Of a DNA stretch of 64,000 nucleotides, positions 23,483 through 33,124 are shown one piece after another. Numbering within the stretch: position 1 is the first letter of the stretch; each line of letters opens with the position of its first letter. The position numbers were made by a program, and so were the translations under genes. The notes under the pieces are model-generated. The model ran no database searches and was not told the DNA's origin. It saw only the letters and a list, made by a program, of their open reading frames with translations. Location of the stretch: assembly GCA_963728875.1 (NCBI GenBank), contig CAVSLJ010000005.1:62001-126000 (forward strand), given 5' to 3'. The DNA comes from DASUPK01 sp963728875. GTDB lineage: Bacteria; Actinomycetota; Thermoleophilia; Solirubrobacterales; 70-9.

Positions 23483-26400
23483 ATGTATCTGAAGGCCATC
23501 AATCTGAAGGGCTTCAAGTCCTTCCCCGACCGCACCCGGCTGACCTTCTCGCCGGGCGTCAGCGTGATCGTGGGCCCGAATGGATCCGGCAAGTCGAACA
23601 TCACCGACGCTGTGCTCTGGGCCCTCGGGGAGCAGAGTCCCTCCGCGATCCGCGGCCAGCAGATGCGCGACGTGATCTTCGCCGGCGGCAGCGGACAGTC
23701 GCCGCGGCGGTTCGCCGAGGTCGAGGTCGTGATCGACAACTCCGAGGGGCGCGCCGCGAGCGAGTTCTCGGAGATCTCCATCTCCCGGCGGATCGAGCGC
23801 AACGGCGACGGCGAGTACAGGCTGAACGGAGCGCGCTGCCGCCTGGTGGACATCGTGGAGGCTCTCTCCGACACGAACATGGGCCGGGAGGCCCACTCGG
23901 TGATCAGCCAGGGCAAGGTCGAGGCGATCGTCAGCTCTAAGCCACGGGACCGCCGGCTGCTGATCGAGGAGGCGGCCGGGCTCGGCAAGCATCGCAAGCG
24001 GCGCCACAGCGCCCAGCTCAAGCTCGACCGGACTCGCGACAACCTCGAGCGGGCGATGGACGTGGAGCGGGAGGCCCGCTCCCGGCTGCGCCCCCTGAAG
24101 CGCCAGGCCGAGGCGGCCGAGCGGACGGCCAAGCTGCTGCGACAGACGAATGAGTTGCGGGCGCAGATCGTCGCCGACGATCTGCGTGCCCAGCAGGAGC
24201 AGCTGACCGCGGCCGAGGCCAAGCTCGCCGAGGTGCGGCAGCGGCGCGATTCCGTCGAGAAGCGCTTCGAGGAGGTGCGCGCCCGCCGCACTGCGATCGA
24301 GGAGCGGATCGCCGCCGGCGAGGAGGGTCGCCGGCGCCAGGGCGAGATCCTCGCCGAGGCGCGGGGGGCCACCGAGCGCGTTCGCGCCCGCGCCGAGTCG
24401 CTCGATCTCGCGGAGCGAGACCTGCGTGGCGCGCTCGGTGAGCGGCAGCTGCGGCTCGAGGCCCTGGACGAGGAGCCTGACGAGTCCGCCGGCGCCGCCC
24501 GCGTGGCCGAGCTCGAGGCCGAGCTGGCCAAGCTCGGCGAGGACTCCACCGAGGAGGGAGCGCGTCTGCGCCGGGAGGCCGATGATGCCGAGCAGCGCCG
24601 CGTCGCGGCCAAGGCTGCCCTCGAGCCGCTCGAGCAGGCCGAGGAGGAGATCGGCGCGGCGCTTCGCCGGGCGACCCAGCTGCATGAGACGGCCCGGGCC
24701 GAAGCACAGAAGGCCTCCGAGCGCCGGTCGGCCCTGGCCGGAGAGCTGGCAGCGGTCGAGGCGAAGCTCGCGGCCGCGGCGGTCGAGGGCGAGCACGAGG
24801 CGCTCGCCGGGATGATCGAGGCCGGCTCCGGCCTCGAGCGCGCGGTCTCGGCCGTGCTCGGGGAGCGGCTGCGGGCGTCGATCGTCGCCTCCGTCGGCGA
24901 GGGACGGGAGCGCCTCGCGGGCGCCGAGGGCGCGGCGCGAGCTCTCATCGCCTCCGGCCCGGCCAGGGCGACGTCGTCGCCTCCGAAGGAGGGTGCCCGG
25001 CGTCTGCTCGATCTGATCGAGGCTCGCGACGCAGCCGCGCCCATCGCCGAGCGCCTGCTCGCCGACGCCTGGCTGGTCGACGACCTCGACGAGATCGCCG
25101 GCGGGTTCACCGGGGTCGCGGTCACGGTCGACGGCGAGTGCTTCGATGCGGCCGCGGGGGAGATTCGCCGCCTGCCGCGCGAGGGCACCGACCCGGCGCT
25201 GGCGGCGCGCTCGGAGCGTGAGGAGCTCGCCTCGCGCCTCGCCCAGCGAAGGCAGACCGAGGAGCGGGCCAGGCGAGACCTGGAGAAGGCCGAAACGGCG
25301 CTCTCCGAGGCGCGCACCCGCGAGGAGGAGTCCCAGAAGGCGCTGCGGGACGCGCGGCGCGCCCTGGACCAGGCTGCCGAGGAGGCCAGCCGGACGGGCT
25401 GGCTGGCCGAGCGCCACGCCGAGCGCGAGGGAGAGGGGTCCGGCACCGCGATCCAACGCGCCAAGCTTGAGGCGGAGCTCAGCGCCGAGCGCCGTTACGC
25501 AGATGGCGCCGAGCGGGCTCGCCAGAAGCGCCAGGGCGATCGCCGGGAGCTCGAGCGGCGAATCGCACTGGAGCAGGAAACACTTCCCGCCCTGGGGCGC
25601 GCACGCGACGCCCTGCGCCGCGTGGCCGAGCGGCTGGAGGACCGTGCCGCGAAGCTCGCGGAGGCCGAGGGCCCGGAGGGCGGAGATGTCGCCGCCGAGC
25701 TGCGCGAGTGCTCCCAGCAGGAGTTCGGCCTGCAGGGCGAGCTGCGGGAGGCGAGCGAGGCGATGACCGTCGCCGAGGTCGAGGCCACGCAGCTCCGCGG
25801 GCACCGCGACGAGAGCACGTCGGAGCTGGGGCGTCTCGGCACCGCACTCGGGGAGGAGCTGGGCGCCGCCGCCGATCCGCTCGGGGAGGAGGAACGGGAG
25901 GCGATCGAGACGAAGCTCACCCGGCTGGACCGGAACCGCGAGCAGATCGGACCGGTCAATCCGCTGGCGGAGAGGGAGTACACCGAGGCACGCGAGCACG
26001 TCACCGAACTGGCCGAGCAGCGCAAGGATCTGGAGAAGGCGATCACCGAGCTGCGCGCCCTGGTCCGCCGGACGGACCGGGAGATCGCCGCCGCCTTCGA
26101 GGAGACCTTCGAGGCGACGGCGCGCGGCTTCGAGGAGATGGTGGCCGAGCTCTTCCCCGGCGGCAAGGGCCGACTGCGCCGGGTGGATGTCGGCCCCCGG
26201 CCCTTCGCCGGCCAGGCACCGGAGCCCGACGAGGAGGGTGCGGCCGACCCGGATGAGGAGTTCTTGCCGCCGGACGATGACGGCGGCGTCGAGATCGAGG
26301 TCACGCCGGCCGGCAAGTCGACGCGGCGCCTGTCACTGCTCTCCGGCGGCGAAAAGTCGCTGGTGGCGCTCGCCTTCGTCTTCGCGGTGCTGATGGCCCG

Positions 26401-26677
26401 CCCGTGCCCCTTCTACATCCTCGACGAGGTCGAGGCGGCGCTGGACGACATCAACATCGATCGCTTCCTCCGGCTGGTTCGCCGCTTCGCCGAGCGCTCG
26501 CAGTTCATCGTCGTCACCCACCAGAAGCGCACCATGGATGCAGCGGACATCCTCTACGGCGTCAGCATGGGCGGCGACGGGATCACGAAGGTGGTCTCGC
26601 GCAAGCTCCCGCGCGACGAGCTCGAGACGCTGCCCGGCGAGCCCGAGGCAGCGGACGCGGCAGCAGAAGCCGCCTAG
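23483..26677 (+). CDS. smc: Chromosome segregation protein SMC
   Basis: SMC organises and segregates the chromosome as an ATP-driven dimer. The N-terminal Walker A is GPNGSGKSNITDAVLWALGEQ, the C-terminal half has the ABC signature LSLLSGGEKSLVALAFVFAVL and Walker B FYILDEVEAALDD. Between them are two long Glu/Arg/Ala-rich coiled coils around a hinge at about residues 440-560. At 1064 residues it is shorter than the usual 1150-1200, mostly through shorter coils. The start ATG at 23483 gives the standard MYLKAINLKGFKSF. Confidence 0.97.
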   Translation: MYLKAINLKGFKSFPDRTRLTFSPGVSVIVGPNGSGKSNITDAVLWALGEQSPSAIRGQQMRDVIFAGGSGQSPRRFAEVEVVIDNSEGRAASEFSEISISRRIERNGDGEYRLNGARCRLVDIVEALSDTNMGREAHSVISQGKVEAIVSSKPRDRRLLIEEAAGLGKHRKRRHSAQLKLDRTRDNLERAMDVEREARSRLRPLKRQAEAAERTAKLLRQTNELRAQIVADDLRAQQEQLTAAEAKLAEVRQRRDSVEKRFEEVRARRTAIEERIAAGEEGRRRQGEILAEARGATERVRARAESLDLAERDLRGALGERQLRLEALDEEPDESAGAARVAELEAELAKLGEDSTEEGARLRREADDAEQRRVAAKAALEPLEQAEEEIGAALRRATQLHETARAEAQKASERRSALAGELAAVEAKLAAAAVEGEHEALAGMIEAGSGLERAVSAVLGERLRASIVASVGEGRERLAGAEGAARALIASGPARATSSPPKEGARRLLDLIEARDAAAPIAERLLADAWLVDDLDEIAGGFTGVAVTVDGECFDAAAGEIRRLPREGTDPALAARSEREELASRLAQRRQTEERARRDLEKAETALSEARTREEESQKALRDARRALDQAAEEASRTGWLAERHAEREGEGSGTAIQRAKLEAELSAERRYADGAERARQKRQGDRRELERRIALEQETLPALGRARDALRRVAERLEDRAAKLAEAEGPEGGDVAAELRECSQQEFGLQGELREASEAMTVAEVEATQLRGHRDESTSELGRLGTALGEELGAAADPLGEEEREAIETKLTRLDRNREQIGPVNPLAEREYTEAREHVTELAEQRKDLEKAITELRALVRRTDREIAAAFEETFEATARGFEEMVAELFPGGKGRLRRVDVGPRPFAGQAPEPDEEGAADPDEEFLPPDDDGGVEIEVTPAGKSTRRLSLLSGGEKSLVALAFVFAVLMARPCPFYILDEVEAALDDINIDRFLRLVRRFAERSQFIVVTHQKRTMDAADILYGVSMGGDGITKVVSRKLPRDELETLPGEPEAADAAAEAA

Positions 26678-26681
26678 TCAC

Positions 26682-26687
26682 TAGCCT
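26682..26687 (+). promoter_or_regulatory. TAGCCT -10 element before ftsY
   Basis: TAGCCT lies six bases before the ftsY ATG at 26694, just after the smc stop, so ftsY probably has its own leaderless transcript. Confidence 0.45.
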
Positions 26688-26693
26688 CGCGCC

Positions 26694-27686
26694 ATGGCGA
26701 CGAGCTGGCAGGACGCCTTTGACCTCGGCGACCGCAGGGTTCCCGAGGTCGAGACCCGAGAGGAGCGCGCCGGTGTCTTCCGGCGCCTCCGCGAGGGGCT
26801 GACGCGCAGCCGCCAGGCGCTGTCCGCCGAGCTCTCCTCGAGCTTCACCGAGCGGATCGACGACTCGACCTGGGAGCACATCGAGGAGGCGCTGATCCTC
26901 GCGGACGTCGGCGCTCCGACCACGGCCGCCGTCGTCAGGAAGCTGGAGGACGAGGTCGAGGCCGGTGAGTTGACCGGGGGAGAGGCTCTCCGAGAGCGCC
27001 TGATCGCCCTGCTCGCCGAGACGGCCTCGCCCGGTGGGGACGGCGCCTCGCGGATCAGGTTGCCCGATCGCCCGTCGGTGCTGATGGTGGTGGGCGTCAA
27101 CGGCACCGGCAAGACCACCACGATCGGCAAGATCGCCTGGCACCTGCAGAAGGAGCTCGGGCTCGACGTGATCGTCGCCGCGGCCGACACCTACCGGGCC
27201 GCAGCCGTCAACCAGCTCCAGGAATGGGCCGATCGCGCCGGGACGCAGATCGTCCGCGGCACCGAGGGCGGCGATCCGGGTGCGGTCGCCTACGACGGCG
27301 TCGCGGCGGCGCAGGCGCGCAGCGCGGACGTCGTGATCTGCGACACCGCGGGGCGCCTTCACACCCACGGCAACCTGATGGAGGAGCTGGCCAAGGTTCG
27401 GCGGGTGATCTCGAAGCAGATGCCCGGCGCTCCCCAGGAGACCCTGGTGGTGATCGACGCGACCACCGGGCAGAACGGCGTCCGGCAGGCACAGGAGTTC
27501 GCCAAGTCGGTCGACGTGACCGGCGCGGTGCTGACCAAGCTCGACGGCAGCGCGAAGGGCGGGGTGGCCCTGGCGATCGCCTCGGAGCTCGGCATCCCGG
27601 TGAAGCTGATCGGCATCGGCGAGTCGCTCGAGGACCTGAGGCCCTTCGACGCCGAACAGTTCGCCCGGGCCCTGCTCGAGGAGTAG
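26694..27686 (+). CDS. ftsY: Signal recognition particle receptor FtsY
   Basis: FtsY docks ribosome-SRP complexes to the membrane. The NG domain is complete: helical N domain, then GVNGTGKTTTIGKIA (G1), DTYRAAAVNQLQEWADR, DTAGRLHTHGNLMEEL, and TKLDGSAKGG near the end. There is only a short acidic/basic lead before the N domain, so membrane binding relies on the N-terminal helix. It follows smc, as in Firmicutes and Actinobacteria. Confidence 0.96.
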   Translation: MATSWQDAFDLGDRRVPEVETREERAGVFRRLREGLTRSRQALSAELSSSFTERIDDSTWEHIEEALILADVGAPTTAAVVRKLEDEVEAGELTGGEALRERLIALLAETASPGGDGASRIRLPDRPSVLMVVGVNGTGKTTTIGKIAWHLQKELGLDVIVAAADTYRAAAVNQLQEWADRAGTQIVRGTEGGDPGAVAYDGVAAAQARSADVVICDTAGRLHTHGNLMEELAKVRRVISKQMPGAPQETLVVIDATTGQNGVRQAQEFAKSVDVTGAVLTKLDGSAKGGVALAIASELGIPVKLIGIGESLEDLRPFDAEQFARALLEE

Positions 27687-27733
27687 CAAGGAAACGACCG
27701 GCAGCGGCCGGGCTCGATGCCAGACTGGCCGCG

Positions 27734-28678
27734 GTGGGAGCACGAGCCAAGAGGGGACGGTTCGCGATGCTCGCCGCCGCGATCTGCGCGGCGGCGCTCG
27801 CGCTGCCGCCGCCGGCCGGCGCGGCCTCCGGGGCGGACCTGAGCCCCCAGTCGCTCTTCGCGGGGACAACGCTCTCCATCAAGAAGGGCAGCAGGCCGCA
27901 GATCCTCGGTCGCGTGGTGCTCGCCGGGAAGGTCCAGGTCCCCTGGATCAACCAGACGGTGGGCATCATGGTGAGGCGCGAGGGGCGGGTTGTGGCCGCC
28001 CGCAACGTTCCGGTCAACCCGGAGAACGGTCGCTTCCACACCTCGGTCCGGTTGAAGGGCTGCTGCGAGTACATCGCGCAGGCGTTCCACGACTCGGATG
28101 CCTCGACGCCGCTCGCTCTCGAGGTGCACGCGCCGCGCGTCCTGCGAACGGGCCGAGAGGCGCTCCTGTTCAACCGCCTGCTCGCCGGCGCCGGCTACCA
28201 CCTGGGCGACATCTCCGATCATTTCGACGAGAGCACGGCGCTGGCGGTGCTCGCAATGCGAAAGGTCAACGACCTGCCGCGGACCGAGGACTACGACCCG
28301 TCCCTGTTCAGGATGCTGCTGCGCGGGCGGGGCGCTTTCGAGCCGGTCCACGATCAGGACGGCCGCCACGTCGAGGTCGACCTCTCGCGCCAGGCGATGG
28401 CGCTGATCGAGGACGGCAAGCCGACCGACGTCTTCCACGTCTCCACGGGCGCCTTCGGGACCCCGACGGGCACGTACAGCTTCTACGGGAAGTCCCCGGG
28501 CTACAACCAGAAGGGCATGTACTACTCCGCCTACTACTCGGGCAACTACGCGACCCACGGGTACTACACGGTCCCCACCTACCCGGCGAGCCACGGCTGT
28601 GTTCGCAATCCGGAGGTCTACTCCGTCTTCATCTACGACTGGATCCAGCTGGGGGACCCGATCTACATCTACGAGTAG
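27734..28678 (+). CDS. L,D-transpeptidase (YkuD domain), secreted
   Basis: The enzyme makes 3-3 cross-links in peptidoglycan or attaches proteins to it. GTG at 27734 gives a basic start (GARAKRGRF) and a signal peptide ending near PPPAGAASG; ATG at 27767 is the alternative. Residues about 35-140 form a beta-rich domain, then a helical peptidoglycan-binding-like part, and the last 130 residues are YkuD with HVEVDLSRQAMALIEDG, HGYYTVPTYPASHGCVRN (catalytic Cys and His) and a short tail. A second YkuD protein is at 45088. Confidence 0.9.
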   Translation: MGARAKRGRFAMLAAAICAAALALPPPAGAASGADLSPQSLFAGTTLSIKKGSRPQILGRVVLAGKVQVPWINQTVGIMVRREGRVVAARNVPVNPENGRFHTSVRLKGCCEYIAQAFHDSDASTPLALEVHAPRVLRTGREALLFNRLLAGAGYHLGDISDHFDESTALAVLAMRKVNDLPRTEDYDPSLFRMLLRGRGAFEPVHDQDGRHVEVDLSRQAMALIEDGKPTDVFHVSTGAFGTPTGTYSFYGKSPGYNQKGMYYSAYYSGNYATHGYYTVPTYPASHGCVRNPEVYSVFIYDWIQLGDPIYIYE

Positions 28679-28716
28679 ACCCGCCTCAGCCAGGGTGCAA
28701 TTGCCCTCCCACGTGA

Positions 28717-29748
28717 ATGGGCGGACAGCGGGAAGCTGGTGGGGTGCCATCGGGCACCAGGCTTCTCGCCCTGCTGGGCGCGATAGGGGCGATAGCGCTA
28801 GCGGCGCCGGCCACGGCGAGCGCGGGCAGCGCCGACATTGCGGCGCTCCAGGTGGCCATGGGAGCTCTCGGCCTCTATCCGCACCCGGTAGACGGCATCA
28901 CCGGTCCGTGGACGCAGGGCGCCGTACGCACCTTCCAGTCACAGCACGGGCTCGCGGCTGACGGAATCGCCGGGCCGCGCACCCGCGCCGCCCTCGGCAG
29001 GCGAGGCAAGCCGAATCTCGGTGCCCGCCCGCTCCGGACCGGCAAGGAGGGCTGGGATGTGGCGGCGCTCCAGTTCCTACTCCATGAACGAGGCTTCGAG
29101 CCGGGCGGCTTCGACGGTGGCTTCGGGCCGAACACCGCGAGCGCCGTACGCCGGTACCAGTCCGCCGCGCACCTGCAGGTCGACGCGGTGGCGGGACCGT
29201 CGACGGTCAATGTGTTGCGAAACGGTCCCGTGCTCACCATCGGGTCGCCGACCAGCCCGGTCCGCTTCTTCCGGCCGGTGCCCGGAGCGGTCGGCGACGG
29301 CTTCGGCTGGATCCCGCCCGGGCGCTGGCATACCGGGCTCGATTTCCCCGAGCCGATGGGAATCCCGATCCACGCGGGCGGGGTGGGGGTCGTCTCTTTC
29401 GCGGGCTTCAACACCGGCGGCTACGGGAACCTGGTGGTGATCAGCCACCGCCTGGGCTTCGAGAGCTGGTACGCGCACCAGTCCCGGATCGCCGTGGCGG
29501 TCGGCCAGTCCGTGGTCGGCGGCCAGACGATCGGCTACGTCGGCTCCACGGGTCACTCGACCGGCCCGCACCTCCACTTCGAGGTCCGCCACTTCGGCAC
29601 CCCCGTCGACCCGACGCCGTACCTGCTCGGCTACCGCGCGGCACGGCGCGCCCACGCCTCCGGGCACCGCCGCAAGTGCCGCCCGAACGCCGACGCGCGC
29701 GGCCGCCGGGCTGACCCGCTGACCGCGCGCCTCGACCGCTGCCCCTAG
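28717..29748 (+). CDS. Secreted M23 endopeptidase with two peptidoglycan-binding domains
   Basis: After a signal peptide (LLALLGAIGAIALAAPATASAG) come two PG_binding_1 repeats (DIAALQVAMGALGLYPHPVDG and DVAALQFLLHERGFEPGGFDG) and a C-terminal LytM/M23 domain with zinc ligands in HTGLDF and HLHFEV. It should cut peptide cross-bridges in the cell wall. ATG at 28717 is the longest start; GTG at 28744, closer to the hydrophobic core of the signal peptide, is plausible. It follows an L,D-transpeptidase gene, and its stop overlaps a convergent surface-protein gene. Confidence 0.9.
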   Translation: MGGQREAGGVPSGTRLLALLGAIGAIALAAPATASAGSADIAALQVAMGALGLYPHPVDGITGPWTQGAVRTFQSQHGLAADGIAGPRTRAALGRRGKPNLGARPLRTGKEGWDVAALQFLLHERGFEPGGFDGGFGPNTASAVRRYQSAAHLQVDAVAGPSTVNVLRNGPVLTIGSPTSPVRFFRPVPGAVGDGFGWIPPGRWHTGLDFPEPMGIPIHAGGVGVVSFAGFNTGGYGNLVVISHRLGFESWYAHQSRIAVAVGQSVVGGQTIGYVGSTGHSTGPHLHFEVRHFGTPVDPTPYLLGYRAARRAHASGHRRKCRPNADARGRRADPLTARLDRCP

Positions 29749-30326
29749 TACCCGACCAGGGAGAAGGTGCGGTTGTCGACGACGTTGCCGGCGGCGTTGT
29801 GGACGATCACCTGGAACACGTTCTCACCCGGAATCGGGGACGGGTCCGCCACCACGTAGTTGACGTACCCGTCGGCGCCGACCATCGACCCGACGGCCGA
29901 TCCCGATGCGTTCGGGCCCGAGTTGCCCACGAACCGGACGAAGTACTGCCCCTGGGCCAGCCGCTCGAGCTGCACGGAGGTGGTCGTGTTCCCAGGCCGG
30001 AAGCAGTTGAAGCCGGGCACGTCGGTGAAGTTCGTGTTGCTCGCGCCCGTCGTGTTGACGACCACCGTCGCCTTGATGCCGCCTCCGGTGCAGAAGCGCT
30101 GGAAGTCGGAGGCTGGCGAGCCATCCAGCGTGGTGGCGTTTTCGGCACTTGAGACCTTCAGGCCTGGGGCCTGCTTCGCGATCTCCTGGTCGGCGATCAC
30201 CCTCACCTTCTTCTTGTCTTTCCCTTTGAGAGCGGCGTAGCCGACCCCGCCCAGGGCGACGAACAGCGCCAGACAGGCGACGATCAGCGCAGGGCTGGGC
30301 ATCAGCCCTCGAATGAGCTTTCGCAT
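29745..30326 (-). CDS. Exported protein with the Thermoleophilia signal-anchor motif
   Basis: The start MRKLIRGLMPSPALIVACLALFVALGG and then VGYAALKGKDKKK is the same kind of N-terminus as the gene at 19417. The mature part (about 150 residues) is beta-rich, with NATTLDG and VVDNRTFSLVG at the end. It is probably a cell-surface or secreted protein of unknown role. ATG at 30326 is chosen because GAGGGAAG precedes it; an upstream in-frame ATG at 30416 is less likely. It is divergent from ffh. Confidence 0.7.
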   Translation of the reverse strand: MRKLIRGLMPSPALIVACLALFVALGGVGYAALKGKDKKKVRVIADQEIAKQAPGLKVSSAENATTLDGSPASDFQRFCTGGGIKATVVVNTTGASNTNFTDVPGFNCFRPGNTTTSVQLERLAQGQYFVRFVGNSGPNASGSAVGSMVGADGYVNYVVADPSPIPGENVFQVIVHNAAGNVVDNRTFSLVGY

Positions 30327-30358
30327 TGCTTCCCTCTCTTGTCTGAGCGCGGCTCGAA

Positions 30359-30407
30359 CGCCGGGCTCGGTTGCGCGGAGAAGCCCTCCGACAACCGAGC
30401 CCCGGCG
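30359..30407. other. Long imperfect inverted repeat between two divergent genes
   Basis: Arms at 30359-30373 (CGCCGGGCTCGGTTG) and 30392-30407 (CAACCGAGCCCCGGCG) pair over 15 bases with one bulged C and an 18-base loop. It lies in the 208-bp gap between the minus-strand surface gene and ffh, upstream of both, so it is not an ordinary terminator. No SRP RNA consensus is visible in this gap. Confidence 0.55.
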
Positions 30408-30520
30408 CTCAGCCATCCCCCTGGGATCTCCCTGACTTTCTTCTCCTTACGAAGCTCGGGTTCAGAGGGTTTGCACAAAGCTCGCGGAGAGCGTTGTTCG
30501 CCTTGGCGAAACCGGCTCTC

Positions 30521-30526
30521 TAAGCT
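30521..30526 (+). promoter_or_regulatory. TAAGCT -10 element before ffh
   Basis: TAAGCT ends eight bases before the ffh ATG at 30535. Confidence 0.4.
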
Positions 30527-30534
30527 GGACCGCG

Positions 30535-31866
<1,332 letters not shown>

Positions 31867-31871
31867 CCCTC

Positions 31872-31877
31872 TAACCT
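31872..31877 (+). promoter_or_regulatory. TAACCT -10 element before rpsP
   Basis: TAACCT ends ten bases before the rpsP ATG at 31888, in the 21-base gap after ffh. Confidence 0.4.
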
Positions 31878-31887
31878 CCGCCGCCGC

Positions 31888-32142
31888 ATGTCAGTGAGAA
31901 TCAGACTTCGCAGGGTCGGGTCCAAGAAGAACCCCATCTGGAGGGTTGTCGTCGCCGACCAGCGCTCGCCGCGGGACGGCCGCACGATCGAGACGATCGG
32001 CCAGTACAACCCGCAGCCCGATCCCTCGCTGATCGTCATCGACGAGGATCGCGCCAAGCACTGGCTGGAGAAGGGTGCCCGGCCGACCAGGACGGTGGCG
32101 ACCCTGCTCCGCACCAAGGGCATCGAGTCGACCGGCAGCTAG
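31888..32142 (+). CDS. rpsP: 30S ribosomal protein bS16
   Basis: An 84-residue protein with the family start SVRIRLRRVGSKKNPIWRVVVADQRSPRDGR and the IGQYNP motif, ending near RPTRTVATLLR. It is followed five bases later by khpA. Confidence 0.97.
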   Translation: MSVRIRLRRVGSKKNPIWRVVVADQRSPRDGRTIETIGQYNPQPDPSLIVIDEDRAKHWLEKGARPTRTVATLLRTKGIESTGS

Positions 32143-32147
32143 CGCCG

Positions 32148-32381
32148 ATGCGCGATCTGCTCGAGTTCCTGACGCGCTCGCTGGTCGAGAACCCGGACGC
32201 GGTCCAGGTGACCGAGGCCGAGGAGATCGACGGCGAGGTCGTGCTCGAGGTCGAGGTGGCCGACGACGACCTCGGCCGGGTGATCGGCCGCGGCGGCCGT
32301 GTCGCCAACGCGCTGCGCTCGGTGATGAAGGCGGCGGCGGCCCGCGAGGACAAGCGCGTGGTCGTCGACATACTTGACTAG
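32148..32381 (+). CDS. khpA: KH-domain RNA-binding protein KhpA
   Basis: A 77-residue single KH domain with the GRVIGRGGRVANALRSV loop that binds RNA. KhpA acts with KhpB in RNA binding and cell elongation in Gram-positives. It sits after rpsP as usual, but trmD, not rimM, follows directly on its stop codon. Confidence 0.93.
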   Translation: MRDLLEFLTRSLVENPDAVQVTEAEEIDGEVVLEVEVADDDLGRVIGRGGRVANALRSVMKAAAAREDKRVVVDILD

Positions 32382-33041
32382 TTGAACCTCGACGTCTTCA
32401 CGCTGTTCCCCGAGCACTTCGAGTGGTTCCTGCGCCAGCGCCACGTCTCGAACGCGCTCGCGTGCGGAAACGAGCTGACGTTTCGCAACTATCGCGACAC
32501 GACGCCCCTCGGCGCGGGCCAGGTCGATGACTCTCCCTACGGCGGCGGGGCGGGGATGGTGATGCGGGTCGACGTGGTGGACACCGCGCTCGACGCCGCC
32601 TACGGCTCCGATCGCGGCGGCGTACGCAAGATCGCCCTGGCGCCGTCGGGCAGGCTCTTCGACGAGGCGCTCGCGTCCGAGCTCGCCGCAGAGCCGCACG
32701 TCGCGCTGCTGTGCGGGCGCTACGAGGGGTTCGACGAGCGGGTCGTCGAGCACCTCGCGGACGAGTCGATCTCGATCGGCCGCTACGTCCTCGCCGGCGG
32801 CGAGCTGCCCGCGATGGTGATCGCGGATTCGGTGCTGCGGAAGCTGCCGGGCGCTCTGGGCGACAACGAGAGCGCGGTCGAGGAGTCCTACAGCGCGGCG
32901 CTCGAGGGGGCGCCCGAGTACCCGCACTACACCCGGCCGGCCAGCTATCGCGGCTGGGAGGTCCCGGAGATCCTGCTGTCGGGCAATCACGCCCGCGTGA
33001 AGGAGTGGCGGCTCGAGCAAGCTCGCCGCCGGGCCGAGTGA
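32382..33041 (+). CDS. trmD: tRNA (guanine37-N1)-methyltransferase TrmD
   Basis: TrmD methylates G37 next to the anticodon and keeps the reading frame. The knot domain is present: DVFTLFPEHFEWF, DDSPYGGGAGMVM, LLCGRYEGFDERV, SIGRYVLAGGELPAM, PHYTRP and LLSGNHARVKEWR. The start is TTG, directly after the khpA stop. Two changes stand out by comparison with E. coli TrmD: IGDYVL reads IGRYVL, and the catalytic Asp169 position (ATEDSF) is Glu (AVEESY). At 219 residues it is shorter at the C-terminus than the usual 230-255. Confidence 0.94.
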   Translation: MNLDVFTLFPEHFEWFLRQRHVSNALACGNELTFRNYRDTTPLGAGQVDDSPYGGGAGMVMRVDVVDTALDAAYGSDRGGVRKIALAPSGRLFDEALASELAAEPHVALLCGRYEGFDERVVEHLADESISIGRYVLAGGELPAMVIADSVLRKLPGALGDNESAVEESYSAALEGAPEYPHYTRPASYRGWEVPEILLSGNHARVKEWRLEQARRRAE

Positions 33042-33124
33042 AACTTCTCCGCTAACCTTCCGCGTCGCGGCGCGCGCCTCTGGCTCGTGCTTTTTTTAAG
33101 TTCCCAGCCGATCATCCTCATGCG
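33042..33124 (+). other. Short gap before rplS with a T-run
   Basis: It holds TAACCT at 33054-33059 and a run of seven T at about 33091-33097, unusual in this GC-rich sequence. Either the TAACCT promotes a leader of about 60 bases for rplS or the T-run marks a terminator or control point. No clear hairpin precedes the T-run. Confidence 0.35.

Noticed and set aside
24018..24707. Arg/Pro-rich 229-codon minus-strand frame
   Set aside because: Shadow of smc; no start signal and no recognisable domain.
23428..25464. Ser/Arg-rich 678-codon minus-strand frame
   Set aside because: Composition typical of a shadow frame of an acidic coiled coil; no plausible product.
23453..25999. 848-codon minus-strand open frame inside smc
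   Set aside because: It mirrors the Glu/Arg/Ala-rich coiled coil of SMC; low-complexity Leu/Gly/Arg composition and no motifs.
30327..30534. SRP RNA gene next to ffh
   Set aside because: The hairpin lacks the conserved SRP Alu/helix-8 tetraloop and GGAAG-type motifs.
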